A stretch of 64,000 nucleotides of DNA from an uncultured Paracoccaceae bacterium (GTDB lineage: Bacteria; Pseudomonadota; Alphaproteobacteria; Rhodobacterales; Rhodobacteraceae): positions 1 to 64,000 of the forward strand of contig CALIZF010000035.1 of the NCBI GenBank assembly GCA_938028765.1, given 5' to 3'. The notes below the pieces were generated by a model, which ran no database searches, was not told where the DNA came from, and was given only the letters and a program-made list of their open reading frames with translations. The position numbers and the translations under genes were made by a program. Of the stretch, positions 50,104 through 59,524 are shown in pieces; the stretch's first letter is position 1; each line of letters starts with the position of its first letter.

Positions 50104-50790
50104 ATGAAGGAAGTCGCACTGGCCACGGCGCTGGCCCTCGCCCTGCCGTCCGCGGCCGTGGCCGGAACGATCACGACCTTCAGCGATCTTGCCGCCTTCA
50201 CCGCGGCTGTCGGGCCGACCGTGGTCGAGGATTTCGGGACGACATCCGCGTTTCCGATTACCACCGGCGTGCTGAATTCGGCAACCAGCCTTGCGACAGC
50301 CTTCGGCGGGCCGATCAACGCTGGCGACATCGTGGACGGCGTCACCTTCTCGACCGAGATCGGCACCGGGTTCTTCTTCAACATCGACGCGGGCGGCGGC
50401 TTTACCGGGGGCTTCCTCGACCGCCTGTCGTCAGGCGGCGTCGCGCCGCTCGACATCACCTTCGACGTCGCGCAGGGCGCCTTCGGGTTCCTGGCCAACA
50501 GCCTGATGAACCTCTTCGACGTCACCATCCGCTTCTCGGGCGGCGGGTCGGACGTGCTGACCGGGGGCGCCCTCAGCACCAACCCGTGGTTCTTCGGCTA
50601 TGCCAGCGACCGGCAGGACATCGTCGGGGTGTCGATCCTCGCGCGCGGCGGCCGCTTCGCCTTCGCCATCGACGATTTCCGCTTCACCACCCAGCCGGGC
50701 ACCCTGTCGCCGGTTCCCCTGCCGGCGGGGGGTGTGCTGCTGCTGGCGGCGCTCGGCGGGCTTGCCGCGGCGCGGCGGCGACGGGCCTGA
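50104..50790 (+). CDS. VPLPA-CTERM exported protein
   Basis: A 228-residue exported protein with a signal peptide (EVALATALALALPSAAVAG) and a beta-rich middle (GTITTFSDLAAFTAAVGPTV, then DITFDVAQGAFGFLANSL). The C-terminus has the tripartite VPLPA-CTERM sorting signal: VPLPAGG, a hydrophobic helix (VLLLAALGGLAAA) and an Arg cluster (RRRRA). The family is processed by exosortase-type enzymes and sent to the cell surface or extracellular matrix. GGAGAG precedes ATG 50104. It lies alone between the rsmE operon and gshA; no exosortase gene is in the window. Confidence 0.85.
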   Translation: MKEVALATALALALPSAAVAGTITTFSDLAAFTAAVGPTVVEDFGTTSAFPITTGVLNSATSLATAFGGPINAGDIVDGVTFSTEIGTGFFFNIDAGGGFTGGFLDRLSSGGVAPLDITFDVAQGAFGFLANSLMNLFDVTIRFSGGGSDVLTGGALSTNPWFFGYASDRQDIVGVSILARGGRFAFAIDDFRFTTQPGTLSPVPLPAGGVLLLAALGGLAAARRRRA

Positions 50791-50818
50791 CGCCGGCGCG
50801 ACGCCCTCCCGCGCGCCC

Positions 50819-50847
50819 TTGACTCGGCCCGGCGGGCGGGACAGGTC
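50819..50847 (+). promoter_or_regulatory. Candidate promoter of gshA
   Basis: TTGACT (50819–50824), 17-bp spacer, CAGGTC (50842–50847), 38 bp before the gshA start. The -10 match is weak. Confidence 0.4.
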
Positions 50848-50885
50848 TGGCGCCCGAAACGCACAGGCGAACGGCAGGCGGCCCC

Positions 50886-52220
50886 ATGTCCATCCCCCAG
50901 TCCGGCGGCGGGCCGATCGAGCGGTTCGAGCAGTTGGCCGACTACCTCGCCGGCGGCTGCAAGCCGCGCGAGGCCTGGCGCATCGGGACCGAGCACGAGA
51001 AGTTCGGCTATCTGACCGATACGCACGCCCCCCTGCCCTACGACGGTCCCCGGTCGGTGCGCGCCCTCCTGGAAGGCCTCCGCGACCGCCACGGGTGGAC
51101 CCCTGTGTTGGAGGGCGAGGCGCTGATCGGCCTGACCCGCGACGGCGCGAACGTCAGCCTCGAACCCGGCGGACAGATCGAGCTTTCGGGCGCGCAGATG
51201 GCCGACCTGCACGCGACCGCAGCGGAAACCGCCCGGCACCTTGACGAGGTGAACGGCATCGCACGCCCCCTCGGGATCGGGTTCCTCGGCCTCGGGGCCG
51301 CGCCGGTCTGGCGGCACGCGGAGATGCCGCAGATGCCCAAGGGCCGCTACCGCCTGATGACAGACTACATGCAGCGGGTCGGAACGCACGGCCTGCAGAT
51401 GATGTATCGCACCTGCACCGTGCAGGTGAACCTCGACTTCGCGTCCGAGGCCGACATGGTCAAGAAGCTGCGGGTGGCGCTGGCGCTTCAGCCGGTCGCG
51501 ACCGCGCTGTTCGCGTCGTCGCCGTTCTTCGAGGGCGCCCCGAACGGCCACCGCAGCTGGCGCTCGCGGATCTGGCGCGGGCTCGATGCCGCGCGGACCG
51601 GCATGCTGCCATTCGTGTTCGACGAGGGGTTCGGGTTCCAGGCCTATGTGGACTGGGTGCTGGATGTGCCGATGTACTTCGTCTATCGCGACGGGCGCTA
51701 TATCGATGCGCTCGGCCAGTCGTTCCGCGATTTCCTGCAGGGCCGCCTGCCCGCCCTTCCCGGCGAGAAGCCGACGCTGTCGGACTGGGCAGATCACCTG
51801 ACGACCGTTTTCCCCGAGGCGCGGGTCAAGCGCTATATCGAGATGCGGGGGGCGGACGCGGGCGACAAGGCGCATCTCGACGCGCTGCCGGCGTTCTGGG
51901 TCGGGCTGATGTACGACGCCATGGCGCTCGATGCGGCGTGGGATCTCGTCAAGGGCTGGGACGCCGCGACGCGCGAGGGGCTGCGCGTGGCCGCGGCCGA
52001 ACGCGCGCTGGCGGGCGAGGCAGAGGGCATCCGGTTGCACGACGTGGCGCGCGCGGCGGTTGCACTGGCCGACGCCGGCCTGCGCGCCCGCGGGCTGGGG
52101 GAAGAGCGGTATCTGGCCCCGCTGCACGCGCATGTCGCCACGGGTCGGGTGCAGGCGGACGACCTGCTCGACCGCTTCGCGAACGATCTGCCGGCGATCT
52201 ACGCTGCCTGCACGCTCTAG
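50886..52220 (+). CDS. gshA: Glutamate–cysteine ligase (plant/alphaproteobacterial type)
   Basis: A 444-residue GCS2-family enzyme joining glutamate and cysteine with ATP, the first step of glutathione synthesis. Motifs are WRIGTEHEKFGYLTDTHAPL at the start, GANVSLEPGGQIELSGAQM in the active site, and YMQRVGTHGLQMMYRTCTVQ. It belongs to the proteobacterial branch related to plant enzymes. It follows rsmE and a VPLPA protein gene, and converges with phaB. Confidence 0.95.
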   Translation: MSIPQSGGGPIERFEQLADYLAGGCKPREAWRIGTEHEKFGYLTDTHAPLPYDGPRSVRALLEGLRDRHGWTPVLEGEALIGLTRDGANVSLEPGGQIELSGAQMADLHATAAETARHLDEVNGIARPLGIGFLGLGAAPVWRHAEMPQMPKGRYRLMTDYMQRVGTHGLQMMYRTCTVQVNLDFASEADMVKKLRVALALQPVATALFASSPFFEGAPNGHRSWRSRIWRGLDAARTGMLPFVFDEGFGFQAYVDWVLDVPMYFVYRDGRYIDALGQSFRDFLQGRLPALPGEKPTLSDWADHLTTVFPEARVKRYIEMRGADAGDKAHLDALPAFWVGLMYDAMALDAAWDLVKGWDAATREGLRVAAAERALAGEAEGIRLHDVARAAVALADAGLRARGLGEERYLAPLHAHVATGRVQADDLLDRFANDLPAIYAACTL

Positions 52221-52273
52221 TCGCGCCAACGAGAGGCGCATCCCACCCGGCGGCGCGGGCAGCAGCTTGACCC

Positions 52274-52310
52274 GGGTCCGCGCGGACGGACCCGCCGCCC
52301 TGCGGGCGGC
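52274..52310 (-). terminator. Two tandem hairpins between gshA and phaB
   Basis: GGGTCCG/CGGACCC (52274–52280 with 52287–52293) and GCCGCCC/GGGCGGC (52294–52300 with 52304–52310) are adjacent perfect stems in the 121-base convergent gap. Neither has a T tract, so use as terminators is inferred. Confidence 0.35.
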
Positions 52311-52341
52311 CCTGCTGCCAGCGCCGCCCGCAGCGCGCCGG

Positions 52342-53064
52342 TCAGACGAAGAACTGCCCGCCGTTCGCGCTGATCGTTGATCCGGTGATGAAGCCCGCGT
52401 CCTCGGACGCAAGGAACGCCACGCAGCGGCCGATTTCCTCGGGGGTGCCGAGGCGTCCCACGGGGATCTGCGCGATGATGCTTTCGCGCACCTTCTCGGG
52501 CACGGCCATCACCATGTCGGTGGCGATGTAGCCGGGGCAGACCGCATTCGCAGTGATGCCGACCTTCGCGCCTTCCTGCGCGAGGCTTTTGATGATGCCG
52601 AGGTCGCCGGCCTTGGTCGCGGCATAGTTGACCTGACCGAACTGGCCCTTCTGCCCGTTGATCGAGGAGATCACGATCACCCGGCCGAACTTGCGGTCGC
52701 GCATCCCGCTCCAGATCGGGTGGATGGTGTTGAACACGCCCGTCAGGTTGGTGTCCACCACCTCCTGCCACTGCTGGCGCGTCATGCGGTGGAAGGGCGC
52801 ATCGCGCGTGATCCCGGCGTTCGCCACCACGATGCCGATCGGGCCGAGGTCAGCCTCGACCTTCGCCGCGCCGGCCGCGCAGGCGTCATAATCGGTGACA
52901 GACCATTTGTAGGTCGGGATGCCCGTCTCGGCGGTGAACTTTGCCGCAGCCTCGTCGTTGCCGGCGTAGTTCGCGGCGACGGTGTGGCCCGCGGTCTTCA
53001 GCGCCACCGAAATCGCGGCGCCAATGCCCCGCGAACCGCCGGTGACCAGTGCGACTTTCGACAT
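52342..53064 (-). CDS. phaB: Acetoacetyl-CoA reductase
   Basis: A 240-residue short-chain dehydrogenase that reduces acetoacetyl-CoA to (R)-3-hydroxybutyryl-CoA with NADPH for polyhydroxybutyrate. It has the cofactor loop ALVTGGSRGIGAAI, NAGITRDAPFHRMT, and the catalytic SSINGQKGQFGQVNYAATKAG (YxxxK). GGAGG is six bases before ATG 53064. It is the second gene of a phaA–phaB pair on the minus strand, 88 bases after phaA. Confidence 0.96.
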   Translation of the reverse strand: MSKVALVTGGSRGIGAAISVALKTAGHTVAANYAGNDEAAAKFTAETGIPTYKWSVTDYDACAAGAAKVEADLGPIGIVVANAGITRDAPFHRMTRQQWQEVVDTNLTGVFNTIHPIWSGMRDRKFGRVIVISSINGQKGQFGQVNYAATKAGDLGIIKSLAQEGAKVGITANAVCPGYIATDMVMAVPEKVRESIIAQIPVGRLGTPEEIGRCVAFLASEDAGFITGSTISANGGQFFV

Positions 53065-53115
53065 GATTCCTCCCTCGGGACAGACCTCTGGCAATCCTGT
53101 TACCGGTGAGCACTA

Positions 53116-53140
53116 CCGGGCGCAACAATATTGCGCCCGG
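53116..53140. repeat. Perfect hairpin between phaA and phaB
   Basis: CCGGGCGCAA and TTGCGCCCGG form a perfect 10-bp stem around CAATA in the 88-base phaA–phaB gap. Without a T tract it is more likely an mRNA stabiliser or partial attenuator that sets the phaA:phaB ratio than a full terminator. Confidence 0.5.
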
Positions 53141-53152
53141 CCGCGACGCGGG

Positions 53153-54328
53153 TTAGGCGCGTTCCAGGCACATGGCCACACCCATACCGCCGCCGATGCA
53201 CAGCGTGGCCAGGCCCTTCTTCGCGCCCGAGCGCTTCATCTCGAAGAGAAGCGTGTTGAGGATCCGCGCGCCCGAGGCGCCGATCGGGTGACCGATGGCG
53301 ATGGCGCCGCCGTTCACGTTCACCTTCGCGGTGTCCCAGCCCATGTCCCTGTTCACCGCGCAGGCCTGCGCGGCAAAGGCCTCGTTTGCCTCGATCAGGT
53401 CGAGGTCCTCGGGCCGCCAGCCGGCCTTGGCCAGCGCCTTGCGGCTGGCGTGGATCGGGCCGACCCCCATGATCGCGGGGTCGAGGCCCGCCGTCGCATA
53501 GGAGGCGATCCGCGCCAGCGGCGTCAGGCTGCGGCGCGCGGCCTCCTTCTCGGACATCAGCAGCACCGCCGCTGCGCCGTCGTTGATGCCGCTGGCGTTC
53601 GCGGCGGTCACGCTGCCGTCCTTGACGAAGGCGGGGCGCAGCTTCTGCATCGCCTCCAGCGTCGCGCCGTGGCGGATGTATTCGTCCTCGTCCACCGTCA
53701 CATCGCCCTTCCGGGTCTTGACGACGACCGGCACGATCTCGTCCCGGAACTTGCCGGCCTTCTGCGCGGCCTCGGCCTTGTTCTGGCTGGCCAGCGCGAA
53801 GCGGTCCTGCTCGTCGCGGCTGATCTGCCACTCGCGCGCCACGTTCTCGGCCGTCTGGCCCATGTGATAGCCGTTGAAGGTGTCCCAAAGCCCGTCCCTG
53901 ATCATCGAGTCGATGAAGCTGAGATCGCCCATCTTCTGCCCGGCGCGCAGGTGGGCGACATGGGGCGAGAGGCTCATGCTTTCCTGGCCGCCGGCCGCAA
54001 CGATGTCGGCATCGCCGAGCTGGACGTGCTGCGCCCCGATGGCCACCGCGCGCAGGCCCGAGCCGCACACCTGGTTGATGCCCCAGGCGGACGCCTCCTT
54101 GGGAAAGCCCGCCTTGATGTGCGCCTGCCGGGCCGGGTTCTGGCCCTGCCCTGCGGTCAGCACCTGGCCGAGGATCGTTTCGGAGATCTCGCGCTTCTCG
54201 ACCCCCGCGCGCTCGGCCACCGCGGCCAGGACGACAGCGCCGAGGTCGTGCGCAGCGGTGTTGGCGAACGCCCCGTTGAAGCTGCCGACGGCCGTGCGGG
54301 CGGCCGAGACGATCACGACGTTGGTCAT
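53153..54328 (-). CDS. phaA: Acetyl-CoA C-acetyltransferase (beta-ketothiolase)
   Basis: A 391-residue thiolase that condenses two acetyl-CoA to acetoacetyl-CoA. The acyl-carrying cysteine is in [14 protein letters not shown], the active-site histidine in [17 protein letters not shown], and the second cysteine in [18 protein letters not shown] precedes ATG 54328. It starts the PHB precursor operon phaA–phaB; the synthase and phasin genes are not in the window. Confidence 0.97.
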   Translation of the reverse strand: MTNVVIVSAARTAVGSFNGAFANTAAHDLGAVVLAAVAERAGVEKREISETILGQVLTAGQGQNPARQAHIKAGFPKEASAWGINQVCGSGLRAVAIGAQHVQLGDADIVAAGGQESMSLSPHVAHLRAGQKMGDLSFIDSMIRDGLWDTFNGYHMGQTAENVAREWQISRDEQDRFALASQNKAEAAQKAGKFRDEIVPVVVKTRKGDVTVDEDEYIRHGATLEAMQKLRPAFVKDGSVTAANASGINDGAAAVLLMSEKEAARRSLTPLARIASYATAGLDPAIMGVGPIHASRKALAKAGWRPEDLDLIEANEAFAAQACAVNRDMGWDTAKVNVNGGAIAIGHPIGASGARILNTLLFEMKRSGAKKGLATLCIGGGMGVAMCLERA

Positions 54329-54379
54329 GGGAACCCTCCCCGGTTGAAAGGCGGGGCCTGCGCCCGCCGGTCGTCCTGC

Positions 54380-54407
54380 CCCTAAGCCGCGGCGCAGAAA
54401 AGCGCAA
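54380..54407 (-). promoter_or_regulatory. Candidate promoter of phaAB
   Basis: On the minus strand TTGCGC (54402–54407) and TTAGGG (54380–54385) are 16 bp apart, 51 bases before the phaA ATG. Confidence 0.55.
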
Positions 54408-54473
54408 GAAAGGACCTGGCCAGCCGTTGCCGTAAGGTCACGGGATGACGCGGGAGGTTGCGGGGTGCCGGGG

Positions 54474-56891
54474 TCAGCCGCGCAGGGTGCCGCCGCTGGC
54501 CTTGCCCACCTTCTCGACCACCTTAGCCGCCACCGCCTCGATCTCGGCCTCGGTCAGGGTGCGGTCGCGCGGTTGCAGGCGCACGGTCAGGGCGACGGAC
54601 TTGCGGCCGGGCCCCAGCTGCGCCTCGGCCTTCGGACCGGCGAATTCGTCGAACACCCGCACGGACTCAATCAGCGCCTTGTCGGCCCCCAGTGCGGCCG
54701 TCACCAGCACAGCCGACTCGGTCCGGGCATCGACGACGAAGGCGAAATCGCGTTCCACCGGCTGGTAGCCGGCCAGCGCCAGCGCGGGCCGCGCCGTGCC
54801 GCGGGCCTTCGGCGCAGGGATCGCAGCGGGCAGGACGGTGAAGGCCACCGCCGGCCCCTTCACGTCCAGTGCCGCGAGGACACGCGGATGCACTTCGCCG
54901 AACACCCCGAGCACGGCCGGACCGAGCGTCAGCAGCGCCGACCGCCCCGGATGCCACCAGCCCGGCGCCTTCCGCGCCGTCTGCAGCCGCGCAGGCGCAC
55001 CCAGGGCGGCCAGAACCGCCTCGGCATCCGCCTTCGCGTCGAAGATGTCGGCCGGCCGGCGCGATCCGAAGGGATCGCGCGGGGCGACGTGCCCCACGAG
55101 CAGCGCCGTGACGTGCAGCGCCTCTTCCCCCGGCTCGCCGCCCGCGAAGGCGGGGCCGACCTCGAACAGCGCGAGATCCGCCTGCCCGCGCGCCTGGTTG
55201 CGCGCCGCCGCCCGCAGGAGGCCGGGCAGCAGCTCGGGGCGCAGGTGCGTCATCTCGGACGAGATCGGGTTGTCGAGACGCACCGCATCCGCCCCGCCGC
55301 CGAACAGCGCCGCAGCCGCCTGGTCGATGAAGCTGTAGGTGACGCATTCGTTGTAGCCGAGCGCCGCCAGCGTCCGCCGCGCCGACCGCTCGCGCGCCTG
55401 CGCGGGCGTCAGGACCGGGGCGGGCACACCCGGCGCGGGGCGCGGCAGCGGCACGCCCTTCAGACCTTCGAGCGAGGCGACGCGCGCCACCTCTTCCACA
55501 AGGTCGGCCTCGCCGCGGATGTCGGGCCGCCAGGTGGGCGGGCTGGCCATGTCGCCGTCCAGCGCGAAGCCGAGCGCTGTCAGCGTCGCGCGCTGCGCCT
55601 CGGCCGGGATCGCCATGCCGACCAGCCGCTCCACCCGCGCGGGATCGAACCGGTAGGCGCGCGGCTCGAGGCGCGGCGCGCCGTCCTGCGCCACCGCCGA
55701 CGCCGCGCCCCCGCAGAGGTCGAGGATCATGCGCGTCGCAAGCTCGAGCCCCGGCAGCGTGAAGGCCGGATCGACCCCCCGCTCGAACCGGTAGCGTGCG
55801 TCCGAGGTGATCTTCAGCGCCCGCCCGGTGGCGGCGATGCTGATCGGATCCCACCAGGCGGATTCGAGGATCACGTCGGTCGTCGCCTCGGTGACGCCAG
55901 AATGCTCGCCCCCCATGATGCCGGCGATGCTTTCCACGCCCGCATCGTCGGAGATCGCCATCATCCCGGGCGACAGCGTGTAGCTGCGCCCGTCGAGCGC
56001 AAGGATCGTCTCGCCACCCGCTGCGGGGTGGATCCTCAGGCCGCCGCTGATCTTCGCCGCGTCGAAGACGTGCAGCGGCCGGTTCAGGCCGACCGTGAAG
56101 AAGTTCGTCACATCGACCAGCGTCGAGATCGGCCGCAGGCCGACCGCCCGCAGCCGCCGTTGTAGCCAGTCGGGCGACGGTCCGTTGCGCACGCCCCGGA
56201 TCAGCCGGATCGCGAAATGCGGGCAGCCCTTTACCGTCAGCGCGGGGTCGATCGTCACCGTCACCGGGCAGGGGAACGCCCCCGGCACCGGGCGCACCGT
56301 CAGCGGGCGCAGCCGACCCAGCCCGCGGGCCGCCAGATCGCGCGCGATCCCCCTGACGCCGAGCGCATCGGGCCGGTTCGGCGTGACCTTGATGTGGATG
56401 ACCGGATCGTCGAGCCCGGCCCAGTCGATGTAGCGCGCGCCGAGGGGCGCGTCCGCCGGCAGGTCGATAATGCCCTCGTGGTCGTCCGAGATCATCAGTT
56501 CGCGTTCCGAACACAGCATCCCGTTCGATTCCACGCCGCGGATCACGCCCGGCTTCAGGTCCACGCCGGTGCCGGGCACATGCGTGCCGGGCGGCGCGAA
56601 CACGCCCACCAGGCCCGTCCGCGCGTTCGGCGCGCCGCACACGACCTGCACCTCAACCGGCGCGCTGCCGGGGCCGCCGGGATAGGTCGCCACCCGGCAG
56701 ACGCGCAGCCGGTCGGCGTTCGGGTGCGGCGCGGCCTCGATCACGCGGGCGATGGTGAAGGCGCCGAGCGTGGCAGCCGGGTCGTCCACCCCCTCGACCT
56801 CGAGCCCGAGGTCGGTCAGCGCGGCGGCGACGGCCTGCGCATCCGCGTCGGTCTCAAGATGCTCCTTCAGCCAGCCGAGCGTGAACTTCAT
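54474..56891 (-). CDS. pheT: Phenylalanyl-tRNA synthetase beta subunit
   Basis: An 805-residue beta subunit. In order it shows the N-terminal tRNA-binding (EMAP-like) domain ([20 protein letters not shown]), the B3/B4 editing domain ([20 protein letters not shown]), the B5 domain, the catalytic-like core ([20 protein letters not shown]), and the C-terminal FDX-ACB domain ([20 protein letters not shown]). It charges tRNA-Phe with PheS. pheS should lie upstream but is not next to the start here; rnd is divergent instead, so pheS is elsewhere. Confidence 0.97.
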   Translation of the reverse strand: MKFTLGWLKEHLETDADAQAVAAALTDLGLEVEGVDDPAATLGAFTIARVIEAAPHPNADRLRVCRVATYPGGPGSAPVEVQVVCGAPNARTGLVGVFAPPGTHVPGTGVDLKPGVIRGVESNGMLCSERELMISDDHEGIIDLPADAPLGARYIDWAGLDDPVIHIKVTPNRPDALGVRGIARDLAARGLGRLRPLTVRPVPGAFPCPVTVTIDPALTVKGCPHFAIRLIRGVRNGPSPDWLQRRLRAVGLRPISTLVDVTNFFTVGLNRPLHVFDAAKISGGLRIHPAAGGETILALDGRSYTLSPGMMAISDDAGVESIAGIMGGEHSGVTEATTDVILESAWWDPISIAATGRALKITSDARYRFERGVDPAFTLPGLELATRMILDLCGGAASAVAQDGAPRLEPRAYRFDPARVERLVGMAIPAEAQRATLTALGFALDGDMASPPTWRPDIRGEADLVEEVARVASLEGLKGVPLPRPAPGVPAPVLTPAQARERSARRTLAALGYNECVTYSFIDQAAAALFGGGADAVRLDNPISSEMTHLRPELLPGLLRAAARNQARGQADLALFEVGPAFAGGEPGEEALHVTALLVGHVAPRDPFGSRRPADIFDAKADAEAVLAALGAPARLQTARKAPGWWHPGRSALLTLGPAVLGVFGEVHPRVLAALDVKGPAVAFTVLPAAIPAPKARGTARPALALAGYQPVERDFAFVVDARTESAVLVTAALGADKALIESVRVFDEFAGPKAEAQLGPGRKSVALTVRLQPRDRTLTEAEIEAVAAKVVEKVGKASGGTLRG

Positions 56892-57031
56892 CGCCGCCTC
56901 CCGTCCGTCACGCGGGGGGCTTAGCGCAGGGGCGGCGCGAAGGAAAGCCGGGGCAGATCGCGCTTTCCTTGGCCGCCACGGGCCCCTAAAGGGATCCCGG
57001 CGGGACGAACCCGCGCCAGGACTGGCCAGCG

Positions 57032-58189
57032 ATGCACATCATCACCACCACCGACGCCCTCGCCGCATTCTGCGCCGAGGCGCGCCGCGGCCCCTACGTC
57101 GCCCTCGACACCGAATTCCTGCGCGAACGCACCTACTGGTCGAAGCTCTGCCTCGTGCAGATGGCGCTGCCGGGGCCGGACGGGGCGGCGGCGCTGGTCG
57201 ATCCGGTCGCGGGCGAGGGCATGTCGCTCGACCCGCTCTACGACCTGATGCGCGACGACGGCGTGGTGAAGGTGTTCCATGCGGCGCGGCAGGACCTCGA
57301 GATTTTCTATGTCGAAGGGGGCGTGTTCCCGCGGCCGCTGTTCGACACGCAGGTGGCCGCGATGGTCTGCGGCTTCGGCGAACAGGCGGGCTACGAGACG
57401 CTGGTGCGCAAGATCGCGCGGGCCGACCTCGACAAGACCAGCCGCTTCACCGACTGGTCGCGCCGGCCGCTGTCGCCTGCGCAGATGGACTATGCGCTGG
57501 CCGACGTGACGCACCTGCGCGTGATCTACGAGACGCTGTCGGCACAGCTCGACCGCACCGGGCGGCGGGCCTGGGTGGACGAGGAACTCGCCGCCCTGAC
57601 CGATCCCGAGACCTATATCACCCGCCCCGAGGATGCCTGGCTCAAGCTGCGTACCCGCACCACCTCGCGGCCCTTCCTGACGATGGTGCGGGAACTCGCG
57701 CGGTTCCGCGAACACTACGCGCAGACCCACAACATCCCGCGCACCCGCGTCCTGAAGGACGACGCGCTGATCGAACTGGCGTCGCTGCGCCCGCTGACGC
57801 ACGAGGACCTCGGGAAGGCGCGGCTTCTGCTGCGCGAGGCGCGCCGGGGCGAGATCGCGGACGGGATCCTCGCCGCCGTCCGGGCCGCGCTCGCCACGCC
57901 GCCCGAGGCGATGCCGAAGGTCGATCCGGGGCGGGAGCGGGCGGCAGTCGATTCGGCGCTGGCGGACCTCTTGCGCGTCCTCCTCAAGGCGAAGTCCGAG
58001 GAAACCGGCGTGGCGCCGCGTCTGATCGCCTCGGCCGCCGATCTCGACGCGATCGCCGCGGGCGCGCGCGACGTGCCGGCGCTGACCGGCTGGCGGCACG
58101 AGGTGTTCGGGGCCGATGCGCTGCGCCTCTGCCGGGGCGAGATCGCGCTGTCGGCGCGCGGCGGTGCGGTGCGCGTCCTGCGCGTCTAG
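57032..58189 (+). CDS. rnd: Ribonuclease D
   Basis: A 385-residue 3'-5' exoribonuclease for tRNA 3' maturation. The DEDDy catalytic residues are seen in VALDTEFLRERTYWS, VKVFHAARQDLEIF and MDYALADVTHLRVIY. The HRDC domain (LVRELARFREHYAQTHNIPR-type region and following) completes the usual length. It is divergent from pheT with a 140-base gap and stands alone. Confidence 0.96.
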   Translation: MHIITTTDALAAFCAEARRGPYVALDTEFLRERTYWSKLCLVQMALPGPDGAAALVDPVAGEGMSLDPLYDLMRDDGVVKVFHAARQDLEIFYVEGGVFPRPLFDTQVAAMVCGFGEQAGYETLVRKIARADLDKTSRFTDWSRRPLSPAQMDYALADVTHLRVIYETLSAQLDRTGRRAWVDEELAALTDPETYITRPEDAWLKLRTRTTSRPFLTMVRELARFREHYAQTHNIPRTRVLKDDALIELASLRPLTHEDLGKARLLLREARRGEIADGILAAVRAALATPPEAMPKVDPGRERAAVDSALADLLRVLLKAKSEETGVAPRLIASAADLDAIAAGARDVPALTGWRHEVFGADALRLCRGEIALSARGGAVRVLRV

Positions 58190-58491
58190 CACGCCGCCGG
58201 AGACGGCGGCCCCGCGCCCGGCTTGCGGCCGACGCTTCGCCCCCCGCACCGGCGCGGCGGAGGTGGCGGGTCGCCGGACGTACGGGGCGCGCCGGCGTCT
58301 TCCGGCGCCCCCGATCACGCGGCGCGGCTCGCTGCGGGCCTGCCCGCGGCGACATGTCCGGCGCGCGTTCGCGGATCGGGCCGTTCGCCGGCCGGCCGCG
58401 GTTCGGGACCGGGCCGACCGCACCCGCCCCGCCCGCTGCGGCGCGGTGCAAGGCCGAACCCGGGCCGGATGGCATCTCTGCTCGCCCGTTC
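58190..58491. other. Non-coding gap between rnd and the ABC transporter
   Basis: These 302 bases separate two convergent genes. A hairpin GCCGCCG-GAGA-CGGCGGC at 58193–58210 follows the rnd stop closely and may end its transcript. The rest is GC-rich with no frame of convincing codon use, no promoter and no repeat that I can see. Confidence 0.5.
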
Positions 58492-59505
58492 TCAGGCGAC
58501 GCGGGATACGTCGGACTGGCCGATGTGCAGCGAAACGGCCTGGCCCGCGCTCAGCCGCGGCTCGACGATCGGGCGCGACACCAGCATTTCACCGACCCCG
58601 GCGGCAACGACATACTCCATCCGGCTGCCGAGATAGGTTGCCGACACCACGCGGTCGGGCCCGCCGGGCGACAGCGTGATCCGCTCGGGGCGGATCGAGA
58701 GCGTGGCCGGGCCGTCGGGGCCCGTTACCGGCAGCGAGAGGCCGGGGGCCGAGAAATGGCCCGCCGCCACCGTGCCCCGGATCAGGTTCGCGTCCCCGAT
58801 GAAATCGGCGATGAAGGGGCTGGCGGGGCGTTCGTAAAGGTCGGCGGGCGTGCCCACCTGCGCGATGCGGCCCTTGTCCATCACCACGATGCGGTCGGAC
58901 ACCGCCAGCGCCTCTTCCTGGTCGTGCGTCACATAGACGGCGGTCAGGCCGAAGCGGCGTTGGAGGCTGCGGATCTCCTCGCGCACCTTGCGGCGCAATT
59001 TCGCGTCCACGTTCGACAAGGGCTCGTCGAAGAGGATCACGTCGGGCTGCTGCACGATGGCGCGGGCGACGGCCACGCGCTGCTGCTGGCCGCCCGAAAG
59101 CTCGGCGGGCAGGCGCTGGTGCAGGCCGCCAAGGCCCACCTGATCGAGGATCTCGCGCGCCCGCGCCTGCGCCTGCGCCCTGGGCATGCCCCGGATCACC
59201 GGGCCATAGGCCACGTTGTCGAGCACGCTCATGTGCGGAAAGAGGGCGTAGGACTGGAACACCATCCCCACGTTGCGGGCCGAGGCCGGGTCGCGGCTCA
59301 CGTCGCGCCCGGCGATGAAGACCTGCCCCTCGGTCGGCAGTTCGAGCCCCGCGATCAGCCGCAGGCTGGTGGTCTTGCCGCAGCCCGAGGGGCCGAGGAA
59401 GGTGACAAGCTCGCCCCCGGCGATGGCCAGGTCGATGCCCGCCACCGCCACGGCGTCGCCGTAACGCTTGACCACGTTGCGGAATTCGATCGCGGTTCCG
59501 GTCAT
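58492..59505 (-). CDS. ABC transporter ATP-binding protein (FbpC/PotA/PhnT type)
   Basis: A 337-residue ATPase with Walker A GPSGCGKTTSL, Q-loop FQSYALFPHMSV, signature LSGGQQQRVAVARA, Walker B VILFDEPLSNVDAK, switch His in YVTHDQEEALAV, and a C-terminal TOBE domain (IRPERITLSPGGPDRVVS). It powers the adjacent permease for uptake of iron(III) or 2-aminoethylphosphonate. Start ATG 59505 follows GAGG. It is the last gene of the minus-strand uptake operon. Confidence 0.9.
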   Translation of the reverse strand: MTGTAIEFRNVVKRYGDAVAVAGIDLAIAGGELVTFLGPSGCGKTTSLRLIAGLELPTEGQVFIAGRDVSRDPASARNVGMVFQSYALFPHMSVLDNVAYGPVIRGMPRAQAQARAREILDQVGLGGLHQRLPAELSGGQQQRVAVARAIVQQPDVILFDEPLSNVDAKLRRKVREEIRSLQRRFGLTAVYVTHDQEEALAVSDRIVVMDKGRIAQVGTPADLYERPASPFIADFIGDANLIRGTVAAGHFSAPGLSLPVTGPDGPATLSIRPERITLSPGGPDRVVSATYLGSRMEYVVAAGVGEMLVSRPIVEPRLSAGQAVSLHIGQSDVSRVA

Positions 59506-59524
59506 CGCATCCTCATTCCGCGGG

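Noticed and set aside
53116-53140. Binding site for the PHB regulator PhaR
   Set aside because: The repeat does not contain the CTGC-N3/4-GCAG pattern that I recall for PhaR sites, and it lies inside the operon, not at its promoter.
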